Assembly (NCBI RefSeq): GCF_001039355.2
Contig: NW_019773737.1
Span: 631,016 to 678,655 of the forward strand
Source of the DNA: Lingula anatina
Taxonomy: Eukaryota; Brachiopoda; Lingulata; Lingulida; Lingulidae
Length of the DNA stretch: 47,640 nt
Direction of reading: 5' to 3'
The notes beneath the pieces were generated by a model. The model saw only the letters and a program-made list of their open reading frames with translations, was not told the origin of the DNA and made no database searches. Below are positions 21,535 through 32,027 of this stretch, piece by piece. Numbering within the stretch: the first letter of the stretch is position 1; the number at the start of each line of letters is the position of its first letter. Both the position numbers and the translations under genes were made by a program.

Positions 21535-21559
21535 GTTTACAAGAGGAGTATCTGTGATT
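21535..21559 (+). repeat. 25-bp copy of methyltransferase B exon 3 in its own 3' region
   Basis: The string gtttacaagaggagtatctg followed by tgatt occurs in exon 3 (about 20600-20624, coding VYKRSICDW) and again here, just after the stop codon. The flanks do not match, so this is a short templated insertion rather than a duplicated exon. Confidence 0.8.
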
Positions 21560-21579
21560 ATCATTTTCTCTAGGGCACT

Positions 21580-22741
21580 TAAAGATTAAAATTTAACTCG
21601 CAATATCAATAGATTTTAGCCTTATTAAAATGTCTAAGTGTAATGTTGTTTAACTAATGCATAGCACTTAATGAACTCGATCGTTGTTTCACTTCTATCC
21701 ACATTTGCTTTACGTACTCTCACACAATCAATATAATGTGCTTGGTTGTTTCTATGTATTATGTATTATGTACATGTACTCGCCTTCACCTTGTTAAATC
21801 TTGACATAATATTTGGATTGTACGTGGCACAGGAGACAATGATAGTTTTACATTTGTATTCAGATATTTAAGTAAAGGATAGAAAATGAAGATTGCCCTC
21901 TTTAGTCCATAAAATACCGCAAATGGAATGTGTCTTTAACTCCTCTCTTCAATGCACTATTGTAACAAACTGTCTTCCATTATTAAATAGGATTTGAATA
22001 ATATGGAATAATTTGTCTTACAGATTTTATAGGTTTGTTGTCAATTTTAAAAGAAGTACTGTATCAGATTGGTGTTTTCAGGATTTCGTTAATACTATTG
22101 TTTACTATTTTCATATAAAATTCTGAAAATAATTAGTGGTCTCAATTCACAAGTGATGATAAATATTTTGAGTAGTCTGAGTCCATTTGAATCAATGCTT
22201 CGTGTCCATATCTTGCCCCGAATTACCAATCTATGGATCCAACCAATTTCGAGTAACTGACCGCAGAATAAACACTCCAATATCATTCCAGAACACTTTT
22301 AAAAATTCCACTAAGTAGCCATCTGGATCTGGTGATTAATATCATTTTGTTACACTTCTCTATATTTTGATTGACGACATTGTTTGTGTCGCGTTGGTCA
22401 ATTGGACACGTTTGGAAACCTTGCTTAAGATAGGAGTTAATTACAACTGAAAAAACTATAAATTAATATATTTAATTTTGCTCCACTGAATTTGCACCGC
22501 TACAACCAGAACCCAAAGGAAAAAGAGAAACAGTCCCCTAGATATAAATAACGATAACCAAAGCCCCACTTTAAAACCTACGCCTCACGTGTAGCATAAA
22601 CAACATTATAATTGATTGTTATGAATGTGGTTTAGAGATACACCAGAAAAGCCGTGGCAGATATGAAACATGGGAAAGTTATGAGTTAGCTTATAGGAAA
22701 AAGGTCAAGGGCAAAAATGCTTCGTCATTTAGCTTACATCG
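21580..22741. other. Intergenic, no gene seen
   Basis: AT-rich sequence between the convergent methyltransferase B and EF-hand copy 1. The last ~300 bp (22440-22741) is the conserved downstream flank of the EF-hand unit, also seen before copies 2-7. Confidence 0.6.
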
Positions 22742-23652
22742 TCAATTTTGGGAGCCTAATATCATTTCATCGGGATTGGCCTTTTGGTCAAAAAGTGCAT
22801 GATGGAATGCGTTAGTGAATTCTTCACCATCAAGAATACCATTCTCATTATGGTCAATGGCTTTAAATATGTCTTGAACAGGGGCCTTGTTGCGGAATAC
22901 AAAAAGGAAGTTGGAATACTCATCTACAGTCAGTTTGTCATCGCAGTCGAGGTCAAATGTGTGAAACCAATCCCAGGAGTCATGGGGGACCTCCTCGCCG
23001 ACCTCCTTCTCAACAGCTGGGAGCAATTCCTCGAATGTCATGGATATCTTATAATTGGTGTTTGCGTTAGACCACCAATATTGATACAGTTCGGACATAA
23101 TACCATATACGGCCTTGGCTCGCCAGGATTCCAAGACTTTTCCAGCTCGCTCTGCTGTTGCATCGATGTATTCCTCTTTAGTGACTACCCCATCTCCATT
23201 GGGGTCAGTGATGTCGAAGAATGACTTAAACTTAGCAATCCAGTGCTTGGTGAAATGTTCCTTGGAGTCCTGCGGGATATATGATATAAAAGGGTATATT
23301 CAAAGCCGAAAAAATAGGTATCACACCAAAATTTCGTTACAATTGAAAAAAATCCTAAAAAACATTGCCATAATATAAGTCTTAAATCCTACATGTTTAT
23401 ACAGCCGGTTTCTCTTATGATCCGATTAATTTAATTTTCAAGCTAGCACACTGCAGTCTGTGATGCATATAAATTATGTAATGCGATAATGTTATTAAAT
23501 CATTTCCCTATGTTCTTTTAACTTCTGACAATGACATTTAGACAAAGGTTAATAGCAGGACGCCTATGTGGACCTACCTTTACACTATATGTAGAGACTA
23601 TGCTCTCAACCACCACCAACAGCAGCATGACTCTGTGCTTCATGACGGACAT
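22742..23652 (-). CDS. Secreted SCP-like EF-hand calcium-binding protein, copy 1 (intact)
   Basis: Coding exons are 23652-23578 (25 codons, donor GTAGGT) and 23269-22742 (176 codons with stop, CAG acceptor), phase 0, giving 200 aa. Residues 1-25 (MSVMKHRVMLLLVVVESIVS...) have a basic start and hydrophobic core like a signal peptide. EF loops: DPNGDGVVTKEE (47-58), DLDCDDKLTVDE (131-142) and DHNENGILDGEE (164-175). The segment around 100-115 sits where a fourth, degenerate hand would be. Length and spacing resemble invertebrate sarcoplasmic calcium-binding proteins (~175-195 aa, four hands, some inactive), but those lack a signal peptide. A conserved ttttttcag precedes the ATG exon (exon end 23674), and a likely non-coding 5' exon with donor GTAAGG begins at 23917. 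No frame lesions. The target compartment (secretory pathway) is inferred. Confidence 0.85.
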
Positions 23653-23916
23653 ATCTTTTACCCTGGCGAGGTCTCTGAAAAAAAGTTATCTATATCAGTA
23701 TTATTCCTATGTCTTCTGCATGATGAAAAATATATCCCTTCCATGAAGGGACATAATATTTAAACTATTACAGGTATAAAGGCATTTCAGTGGTTATCGT
23801 AGGCAGGTAAGATCAGATTCATTCAATTTACCCTCACTAATCACACGTATCCAGACACTTTGCCAAGGTGTGTTTTGAGCACATTCAGACTGCAAAACGC
23901 GCTACACGTACCTTAC

Positions 23917-23965
23917 CGATTGGTTTTTCAAGTCTTCTTATAAGGCAGTGTCTTGTCTGATATAT
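23917..23965 (-). promoter_or_regulatory. Probable non-coding 5' exon of EF-hand copy 1
   Basis: The reverse strand carries gacaagacactgccttataa and ends ccaatcg before gtaaggta. The same gacaagacac core followed by a GTAAG donor occurs upstream of the other copies (for example 33582-33645, 41539-41600 and 43733-43800). No frame is conserved across copies, so I treat it as 5' UTR. Confidence 0.5.
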
Positions 23966-25212
23966 CAAAGCTGGAGGGAATAGTGTCTATTAAAAACCCA
24001 ATAATGCCTTCAATGTGATAACAGCTATCCCGTATTTAAATATATACATCCCCTTTCAATTTTACAATTGCAAATTGAACATTTCTTTATTTCCAAATGT
24101 AAGCATGGAACTTAATTGCCATGTGGGCTGCCAGGACAAAAAAGATGCTATTAAGTTATTGTGGCTTTTTACATTCTAGAATAAATGTATAGATGTGACT
24201 GCAGACTGGAATACACGTTTAGTGAGTATCATTTTATCGACAGAATGGCATATGAGGGATAAAACATATCTATTCCACCTAATACCATATCTCTTATGTT
24301 ACTCCCATACCATAGTAGCATTACCCCTACGGCAATCCGTGAAATGTTACAAGAAAAAGTCTTTAAAAATGCCATGTTTTCATGTTCTTGAAGATTGTTC
24401 AACTGACCAATTATAGAGAGAATCAAAGTCACATATTTGTTTTCGAGAACGCAACTTTTTAGTAGTGATTTCTACCTAATGCCGTATATCGTCTGTAGCT
24501 CTCACACCAAAAAAGCATGACACCTACGGCAATCTGCAAAATGTTACAGACAAAAGTGATGAACAAATTATATTTATTCATATTCTGGAAGAATGTTCGA
24601 CTGGCCATTAATAAAGAGGATCAAAGTCACATCTTAGTATTGGAGAACGCAGTCCACGCGATTCGAACTTGCCATGGGACCAAAATGGCGTACAATTAAT
24701 TTTTTGGGTAAACTCAAACTTCTGACAATCCTGAGGGTCAAAACTCCCTTCTGTGTTTGCTGTATGGTCAAACGTTTATCCCTTTCACGTATGTATATCA
24801 TTTTGAGTAACTTTTTTTCTATATTTTGCAAGGGGAACACGTCCTTTTTTATTTACGACATTGATCGTGCACCTTGGTCTATCGGAAAAGTTTGGAAACT
24901 GAACAAAACCATGAATACACATGTACTATATTTTATTTTGCTCTACTGAATATGTTCTTCTACAATCGGAAGTGAAAATAAAAAAAGGAACATTCATCCT
25001 AGATTAATCTGACAATAAACCGAAACCGAAACCCCCACTTAACAACCTATGTCTCAAGTGTGACATAACAATAGTGTTACTGAATGTCATAAATATAGTG
25101 TAGAGATACACAGAGATACCAGTAGTGACAGGTTTGATAAATGAAAGAGATATGAACAAGCTTATAGGGAAAAGGTTATAACCGAAATGCTTCTTCACTT
25201 TAGCTTACATCG
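23966..25212. repeat. Spacer between EF-hand copies 1 and 2, part of a recurrent spacer block
   Basis: Segments match the spacer at 30850-31990 (for example gaatggcatatgagggataaaacatatc near 24243 and 31110, and cctgagggtcaaaactccct near 24730 and 31599), and partly 28680-29000. This supports duplication of units together with their flanks. No gene seen. Confidence 0.7.
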
Positions 25213-26025
25213 TCAATTTTGGGGGCCTAATACCATTTCATTGGGATTGGCCTTTTCATCAAAAAATGCATGATGGAATGCATTTGTAAATTCTTCATCA
25301 TCAAGGATATCATTTTCATCATGGTCAATACCTTTAAAAATGTCTTGAACAGGGGTTTTGTTGCGCATTACAAAAAGGAAGTTGGAATATTCATCAAATT
25401 CAGTTTGTCATCGCAGACAAGGTCAAACGTGTGAAACCAATCCCAGGAGTCCCGGAAAAACTGTTGCCTTGAATAACCAAGCTCTTTCTCAACAGCCGGA
25501 ATGTTATAGATGTCTTAAAGTTGGTATTTTCGTTAGACCACCAATACAGATATATTTTGAACATAATACCATATACGGCTTTGGCTCGCCAGGATTCCAA
25601 GACCTTTCCAGCTCGCTCTGTTGTTGCATCGATGAATTCCTCTTTAGTGACTACGCCGTCTCCGTTGGGGTCAGTGATGTCAAAAATTGACTTTAATTTA
25701 GCAATTCGGTGCTAAGTAAAATAAGCCTTGGAATCCTATGGAATATAAAAAGGTACATCCAAAGACGAAAATAGGAATTTACACTTTTCGAATTTGGGAC
25801 AATTAATTAAATTCTAAAGAAAAAAAATATTACCATATTCTTAAATCCTTCACGTTAATATAAAAGTTGGTTTTATTTATGGTGCGAGTAACTTGATTTC
25901 CATGCTCGCACACTGCAGTCTGTGATGCATAAAAATTATGGACACCTGTGTGGACCTACCCTTATACCATTTGTAGAGACAAAGCTTTCAACCACCACCA
26001 ACAGCAGCATGACTCTGTGCATCAT
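25213..26025 (-). pseudogene. EF-hand protein copy 2, pseudogene
   Basis: The signal-peptide exon 26025-25960 is open (MMHRVMLLLVVVESFVSTNG) with a GTAGGT donor. The large exon 25735-25213 is badly broken: a TAG at about 25712-25714 shortly after the splice, a 14-nt deletion near 25500 in the segment that reads FEEWLPAV in copy 4, and a 1-nt deletion near 25398 just before the third EF loop. Sequence otherwise follows copies 4 and 6 closely. A full 5' exon survives at about 27038-27130. A poly-C/(CA)n tract lies at 26121-26160 in its first intron. Confidence 0.85.
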
Positions 26026-26120
26026 GGCTGTCAGGTCTTTGATTTTTACCCTGGCGAGATTTCTGAAAACAAAAATATGCATACCAGTATAATCTCAAAG
26101 TCCCGCATGTACCAAATGCC

Positions 26121-26164
26121 ACCCCCCCCCCCCCCCACACACACACACACACACACGCACACAC
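26121..26164. repeat. Poly-C followed by (CA)n microsatellite
   Basis: About 17 C followed by roughly 10 CA units, in the presumed first intron of EF-hand copy 2. Other copies have C-runs at the same place (37911-37932, 46646-46654). Confidence 0.95.
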
Positions 26165-26199
26165 CCCAAGGCATAACCGGCACAGGTCTCAAACTACTG

Positions 26200-27030
26200 C
26201 GCATGCGCGAAAAGTACGCTGTTTGAAATAAACAAATGGTGAAATTGACAAAGCCTGCCGGTGTTTACCGTCTGGTTGATTTGATTTAATTTGCTTTCTG
26301 GTGTTGTATTGAGAAATGATATTTTGCCGTCATTAAGGGGGATACCCTTCGCATTTATAGTGTTATATGTGGCCCCAAGGGGATTTTTCACCCCTCCCCC
26401 ACTTTTGATTAATAAAATTCTTCATCGGGCAGATTGAAAATTACATTGCAAAATACATAAAAAATCTTAAGAAGGTTAATTGCAGATAATGCTGTAAGTA
26501 TATTCTTATTAGGGGGGCGAACTTGGTTAATATAATCTTACTTCGTCTTACGATTTTGGAGCGCCTGTTCTAATTTTTGAACGCGAGGCAACGGAACCAA
26601 ACAATACGATACAATTTGCAATCTCGTAAAAATGTATATTTTTTAATAGAGGTCATAGCCGGGCGTACATCAAAAGGCGACTCGTTTATCATTGTGATAT
26701 TTAATAATAATTAATATAAAAGATACGATATAATAGATTCTTGTAGACGGCCTATTTATTAGCTTTATTGATTTTTTTAAGTATTTGGAGATTAAAAACC
26801 CAAAAGTTGTCTGGTTTCATATCGAGGCACCCCGTCTCGTTCGTGTGCTGGCATAACCAATGTATCGTCTTTTAAATCGGTTTTATCAAACCATTGTCCC
26901 ATCAGACCCGATCACTGCCATTTATACATAAGCGACGTTATCAACTATATCTGTCTTGAGCCAGTGAATAGGGATAATGTAAAAAATTAAACATATTGCT
27001 ACCGACCCCGTTGTGTGACATTGCACATAT
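26200..27030. other. Presumed first intron of EF-hand copy 2, with unrelated inserted sequence
   Basis: About 26200-26830 has no counterpart in the other EF-hand units, whose exon 2 to 5' exon distance is only ~300-400 bp, so it probably contains an insertion. I recognise no ends or reading frame. Homology resumes near 26840 (ccaatgtatcgtcttttaaa). Confidence 0.5.
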
Positions 27031-27037
27031 GACTTAC

Positions 27038-27130
27038 CGGGTGGTTTACCTACTGTTTTCTTAGAACCGTGTCTTGTCGGATCCGTTGTTTCGCAGAACT
27101 GCTGTTCTGATACTATGGTTCTGATACTAT
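27038..27130 (-). promoter_or_regulatory. 5' exon and promoter region of EF-hand copy 2
   Basis: The reverse strand carries gaacagcagttctgcgaaac, then ggatccgacaagacacggtt, then donor CCCG/GTAAGTC. The block is strongly conserved at 33582-33660 and 41539-41620. An upstream open frame (MGSSSAIKHH...) is not conserved in the other copies and would run into a stop in exon 2, so it is not the protein start. Confidence 0.5.
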
Positions 27131-27376
27131 GGTGTTTTATGGCAGACGATGATCCCATATTTAATTTTATGTGTCCAGTTTTTCTAGTTGAAAAGTTTTG
27201 TCATATAATGAAAACACAGAACTACAATTTCATGCGGGTTGTCAAAAGAAAAAAGACAAAATAAATTACATGTATATGATAGCGTTTTTAGCAGTATTTG
27301 TTTGCTGGTATTTCTTGTTTGCACAGTTATCATCTTTAACATCTACATTTCTCGTGAAATTTGTCTCGAGATCATA

Positions 27377-27420
<44 letters not shown>
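27377..27420. repeat. (ATT)n microsatellite at a Helentron-like insertion point
   Basis: About 14 ATT units immediately before the 5' end of the element at 27421. Confidence 0.95.
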
Positions 27421-27421
<1 letters not shown>

Positions 27422-28450
27422 GGATTCCTCATAGGGGAATAATTTTGTTTTTGGTAATATTATTATTTTAGTTATTTTTATTCTTTCCACGCGTTTTTTT
27501 TTTTTTTCCAAAAAATCTGAAATAATCATCATAGGTAGCCTATGGTAAGAATATGCCATAGACCCAGTTTCAGTAACCTTGGCCTTCTTTTCAAGGTCAC
27601 AGGGGCTTTTAAAGGAAACATTTGTAAAATTTGAAATAGCCATTAGGCCTAACGTGTAAGCTATATGGCTAAGAGCCTTATGGCCAAAGATACTGAGATA
27701 AATCCTCAGATAATGACCTACTTCAATGCAAGTAGGTCAAGGTCAAGGTCGCTAATGGCCAAACCGGGTCAAAACAGGTTTGTTTCCGAGATCTCTAAAA
27801 AAGGAAGGCCCAGAGCCCTAATCTTAGTAGCAAATGATGCCCTATATATATATATATATCTAAGAATAAATCAAACTTTCGTAGCGATTGTCTAATACAT
27901 TTTTTTAATATAGATTTTTAAACATTTATGACATTGCAGAAATCGTGACTTTGGCAATTTCTCAATGAAATACTGGCTTGGGGTCATAACATGCTATAGT
28001 AAACTACCCCAAACATATACCCAAAACCGCCAAATCAAATTTGACCTTGACCATCATTTTCAAGGTCATTTGGCTATTTCATGGAGAAATATTGACATGG
28101 GCTAAAAGTGATGTTTTGTTGACCCCCTTCCCACAATTCGCATATGCTCTTTCAGAATTTGGGGTTAAATTTACCTGGGACCTTCACATGACCTTGTAAG
28201 TGCCCATTGCCTTCAAGTTCAAAGCTCAATTTCTCTTTATTTGTCATTTTTGCCTGTCTTACCTCCATATACCTGCTATTATACAGACATATTGCCTAAG
28301 AATAGTTTGTTAACATAACTCAATAATTAAGTCAAGGGGTCATTAGGTCAATAAACTATTACACAATATCTTTTACTGATTGACGAAAGCATTTCCACAC
28401 CTATTTTGCAGGGGATTCCTCCCCCACTGGCTTCAGCCAGTTGCGGTCTA
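27421..28450 (+). mobile_element. Helentron-associated (HINE-like) non-autonomous element, copy 1
   Basis: Starts AGGATTCCTCATAGGGG just after an (ATT)n tract and ends with the hairpin ACTGGCTTCAGCCAGT followed by tgcggtcta. In the better-preserved copies the 5' AGGATTCCCC is complementary to gggGAATCCT just before the 3' hairpin, the subterminal inverted repeat arrangement known for HINEs. Paralogous sites at 38490, 41880 and 47225 are empty. It carries several AAGGTCA-type motifs (27591, 27734-27750, 28042, 28060, 28189). No transposase is encoded. Confidence 0.72.
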
Positions 28451-28459
28451 ATTATAATT

Positions 28460-29305
28460 ATTATTCAGAGTTCATTCCCTTGTGTCTCTTGGTATGACAG
28501 TGACCTTTGTATCCGGCATTCGAAGTATACTCCAATCCAGTTCTAAATCCTTATAAATTATGCAAGACAGTCCTATAAGATATAAATCCATAGAGATGCA
28601 CCGATTTCAAGTTATAACTGTTCCTTTAAAAGATCGGTTTTAATTCTTGTTTATTTGGTCTTTACAATCCACATTTATGTAGCTCCCACACCAAAGAAAT
28701 ATTACACTGTAGTGAAATCTGTAAAATTTTACAGACAAAAGTCATAAACAAATGATATTTATTCATATTCTGGAAAAAAATGTTCGTCTGACCATTAATA
28801 AAGAGGATCAAAGCCACATCTTAGCATAGGAAAATGCAGTCCACAAATTTCGATATTGCCATGGTACCAAAATGGCGTTTTTTGGATAAAGGCAAACATC
28901 TGACAATCCTGAGGGTCAAAACTACCGGTCAAATGTTTTATCCCTTTCACGGATGAATATCATTTTTAGTCAATTTTTTATATATTTTGCAAGGGGAAAC
29001 TAAACAAAACTATGAATAAAACTATGAATACTATATTATATTTTGAATATGTCCTTCTACAATCGGAAGTGAAAAGAAAGAGGAACATTCATCTGAGATA
29101 AATCTGACAATAAACCGAAACCAAAAGCCCCACTTAACAACCTGTCTCACGTGTGACATAGCAATATTGATACTGAATGTTATAAATATAACGTAGAGAT
29201 ACACAGAGATATCAGTAGTGACAGGTATGATAAATGAAAGAGATATGAACTAGCTTATAGGGAAAAGGTTATAACCGAAATGCTCCTTCACTTCAGCTTA
29301 CATTG
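28460..29305. repeat. Spacer between the element at 27421 and EF-hand copy 3
   Basis: Contains the recurrent flank gtgtctcttggtatgacagt and gtatactccaatccagttct, also found at 38516, 45136 and 47250, followed by the conserved downstream flank of the EF-hand unit. No gene seen. Confidence 0.6.
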
Positions 29306-30221
29306 TCAATTTCGGGGGCCTAATACCATTTCATCAGGATTGGCCTTTTGGTCAAAAAATGCATGATGGAATGCGTTAGTGAATTCTTCACCATCAAGAA
29401 AAACATTCTCATCATGGTCAATGACTTTGAACATGTCTTGAACCGGGCCGTGTTGCGGAATACAAAAAGGAAGTTGGAGTACTCATCTAAAGTCAGTTTG
29501 TCATCGCAGTCGAGGTCAAATGTGTGAAACCAATCCCAGGAGTCCCGGAAGACCTTTTCGCTTGAATTACCAAGCTCCTTCTCAAGCGCTGGGAGTATTT
29601 CTTTGAATGTCATGGATGTCTTATAGTTGGTATTTTTGTTAGACCACCAATACAGATACAGTTCGGACATAATACCATATACGGCCTTAGCTCGCCAGGA
29701 TTCCAAGACTTTTTCAGCTCGCTTTGCTGTTGCATCGATGTATTCCTCTTTAGTGACTACCCCATCTCCATTGGGATCAGTGATGTCGAAGAATGACTTA
29801 AACTTAGCAATCTAATGCTTGGTAAAATGTTCCTTGGAGTCCTGCGGGATATAAAAATGGTGTATTCAAATGCAAGAAATAGAAAGATACACATTGAAGA
29901 TTAAAAAATCCTCAAAAAAAAAAAAAAACTGTCATAATTTTAGTCTTACTGCCTGTAAGTTAATATGAAACACACTTTCACTTATGATACGTGTAACTCT
30001 ATCTCCAAATCCACTGGCCTCAGACTGTGATGCATTTAAATAATGCAATGTGACTTTGACTTTATAAACCATTCCTCTATGTTCTTTTAGCTTTTGGCAA
30101 TGGCTTTCGGACAGGGGTTAATAGCAGGACACCTGTGTGGACCTACCTTTACACTATAGATAGAGACAATGCTTTCAACCACCACCAACAGCAGCATGAC
30201 TCTGTGCTTCCTGACTGACAT
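29306..30221 (-). pseudogene. EF-hand protein copy 3, pseudogene
   Basis: The signal-peptide exon 30221-30147 is open (MSVRKHRVMLLLVVVESIVS) with an intact GTAGGT donor. The large exon 29841-29306 has a CAG acceptor but carries TAG at 29812-29814 in place of the Trp codon in HWIAKFK, and a 1-nt deletion near 29445 that shifts the frame after the third EF loop. The segment LESWRAKAVYGIMSELYLYW through the loop DLDCDDKLTLDE is otherwise preserved, so inactivation seems recent. A 284-bp MITE (30246-30529) interrupts the untranslated start of this exon. A decayed 5' exon lies at about 30783-30825. Confidence 0.87.
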
Positions 30222-30245
30222 GTCTATGACTTTTACCCTGGCGAG

Positions 30246-30529
30246 CCCGCACAAAAATGCAGTAGTATCGAAGTAGCAAAGAAGCATTAACGCAGTACTG
30301 GTGTGGAGCATATTTGCAGTAGAAATGCAGTATAGCCTACTGCAATTCTCATTCAAAATTTACATAGGGTTGTACAGAGGAGGAGCATTAATGCAGTAGA
30401 TTAGCAGCATGATAGAAGCATGTTTCAAATATGCTAATTAGCTCCCAAATCGAAGCAGATTTGAAGCATGTTTGCAGTATGATTGCAGTAGTCTACTGCG
30501 CCGGAGTATCTACTTCGTTTTCGTGCGGG
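30246..30529. mobile_element. 284-bp MITE inserted in the 5' untranslated sequence of EF-hand copy 3
   Basis: The left end CCCGCACAAAAATGCAGTAG pairs with the right end, reverse-complemented CCCGCACGAAAACGAAGTAG. The uninterrupted paralogous site in copy 1 reads ggcgaggtctctg (23665-23677). Here it is ggcgag, element, aggtctctg, giving a 2-bp AG duplication. The interior is filled with GCAGTA and AGCATG-like short motifs. No open frame of note. Confidence 0.85.
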
Positions 30530-30829
30530 AGGTCTCTGAAAAAAATTATGCATATCAGTATTATTCCTATGTCTTCTGCATGATCAAAAATATATCCCTT
30601 TCATGAAGGGACATAATATTCAAAATATTAGAGGTACATGTATAAAGACATTTCAGTGGTAACCGTAGCCAGGTCAGATCAGATTCATTCAATTTACCCT
30701 CACTAATCACGCGTATCCATATAATTTGCCAAGGTGTGTTTTAAGCACATTCAGACTACGAGACGCACTACACGTACCTTACCGCTTGGTTTTCCAACTC
30801 TTCTAATAAGGCAGTGTTTTGTCTGATAA

Positions 30830-32027
30830 ATTTATAAAAATAATTAAGACCCAATAATGTATTATTGCCTTCAATGTGATAACAGCTATTCCGCATTTAA
30901 AAATACGATACCCCCTTTTAATTTCACAATTGCAAGTTGAACCTTTCTTTATTTTCAAATGTAAGCGTGGAACTTAATTGCAATGTGGGCTGCCAGGACA
31001 AAAACGATGCTATTAAGTTATTGTGGCTTTTTTAAATTCTAGAATAAATGAAAAGATTTGACTGCAGACTGGAATACACGTTTGTTTAGTGAGTAGCATT
31101 TTGTCGACAGAATGGCATATCAAGGATAAAACATATCTATTCCACATAATACCATATATCTTGTGTTACTCCTATACAAAAGTAGCATTACCCCTATAGC
31201 AATCCGCGAAATGTTACAAGAAAAAGTCATAAACAATGAGATTTATTTATATTCTGGATTGTACAACTGACCAATTACAGAGAGAATAAAAGTGAAATAT
31301 TTGTTTTGGAGAACGCAACTTTTTAATAGTGATTTCTACCTAATGCCATATATCATATGTAGCTCTCACACCAAAAAAGTGTTACACCTACTGCAATCTG
31401 CAAAATGTTACAAACAAAAGTCATAAATGAATGATATTTATTCATATTCTGGAAAATTGTTCGACTGACCATTAATAAAGAAGATCAAAGTCATATCTTA
31501 GTATTGGAGAACACATTCCACTCAATCCCTTCGATCTTGCCATGGAACCAAAATGGCGTACAACTAATTTTTTGGATAAACTCAAACTCCTGACAATCCT
31601 GAGGGTCAAAACTCCCTTCTAGATTTGCTGTATGGTAAAACGTTATTCCCTTTCACGTATGTATATCATTTTGAGTCACTTTTTCTATATTTTGCATGGG
31701 GAACACGTCTTTTTTTTAACGACATTGATAGTACACCTTGGTCCATCGGAAAATTTGGAAACTGAACATAACTATGAATAGTATTTTTGCTCTACTGAAT
31801 ATGTTCTTCTACAATTGTAAGTGAAAAGAAAAAAAGGAGCATTCATCCTAGATTAATATGACAATCAACCGAAACCAAAACATCCACTTAACAGCCTATG
31901 TCTCAAGTGTGACATAACCATATTGTTATTGAATGTTATAAATATAGTGTAGAGATACACAGAGATACCAGTAGTGACAAGTTTGATGAAAGTTTAATGA
32001 AATGCTTCTTCACTTCAGTTTACATCG
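30830..32027. repeat. Spacer between EF-hand copies 3 and 4
   Basis: Closely matches the spacer at 23940-25210 in order and content. No gene seen. Confidence 0.65.

Noticed and set aside
26922-27158. Open frame MGSSSAIKHHSIRT... in the EF-hand 5' exon as a protein start
   Set aside because: The frame is stopped after four codons in the paralogue at ~33690 and meets TAA after splicing into exon 2. Treated as 5' UTR.
27198-27442. Tyr- or Leu-rich open frames over (ATT)n tracts
   Set aside because: Artefacts of trinucleotide repeats.
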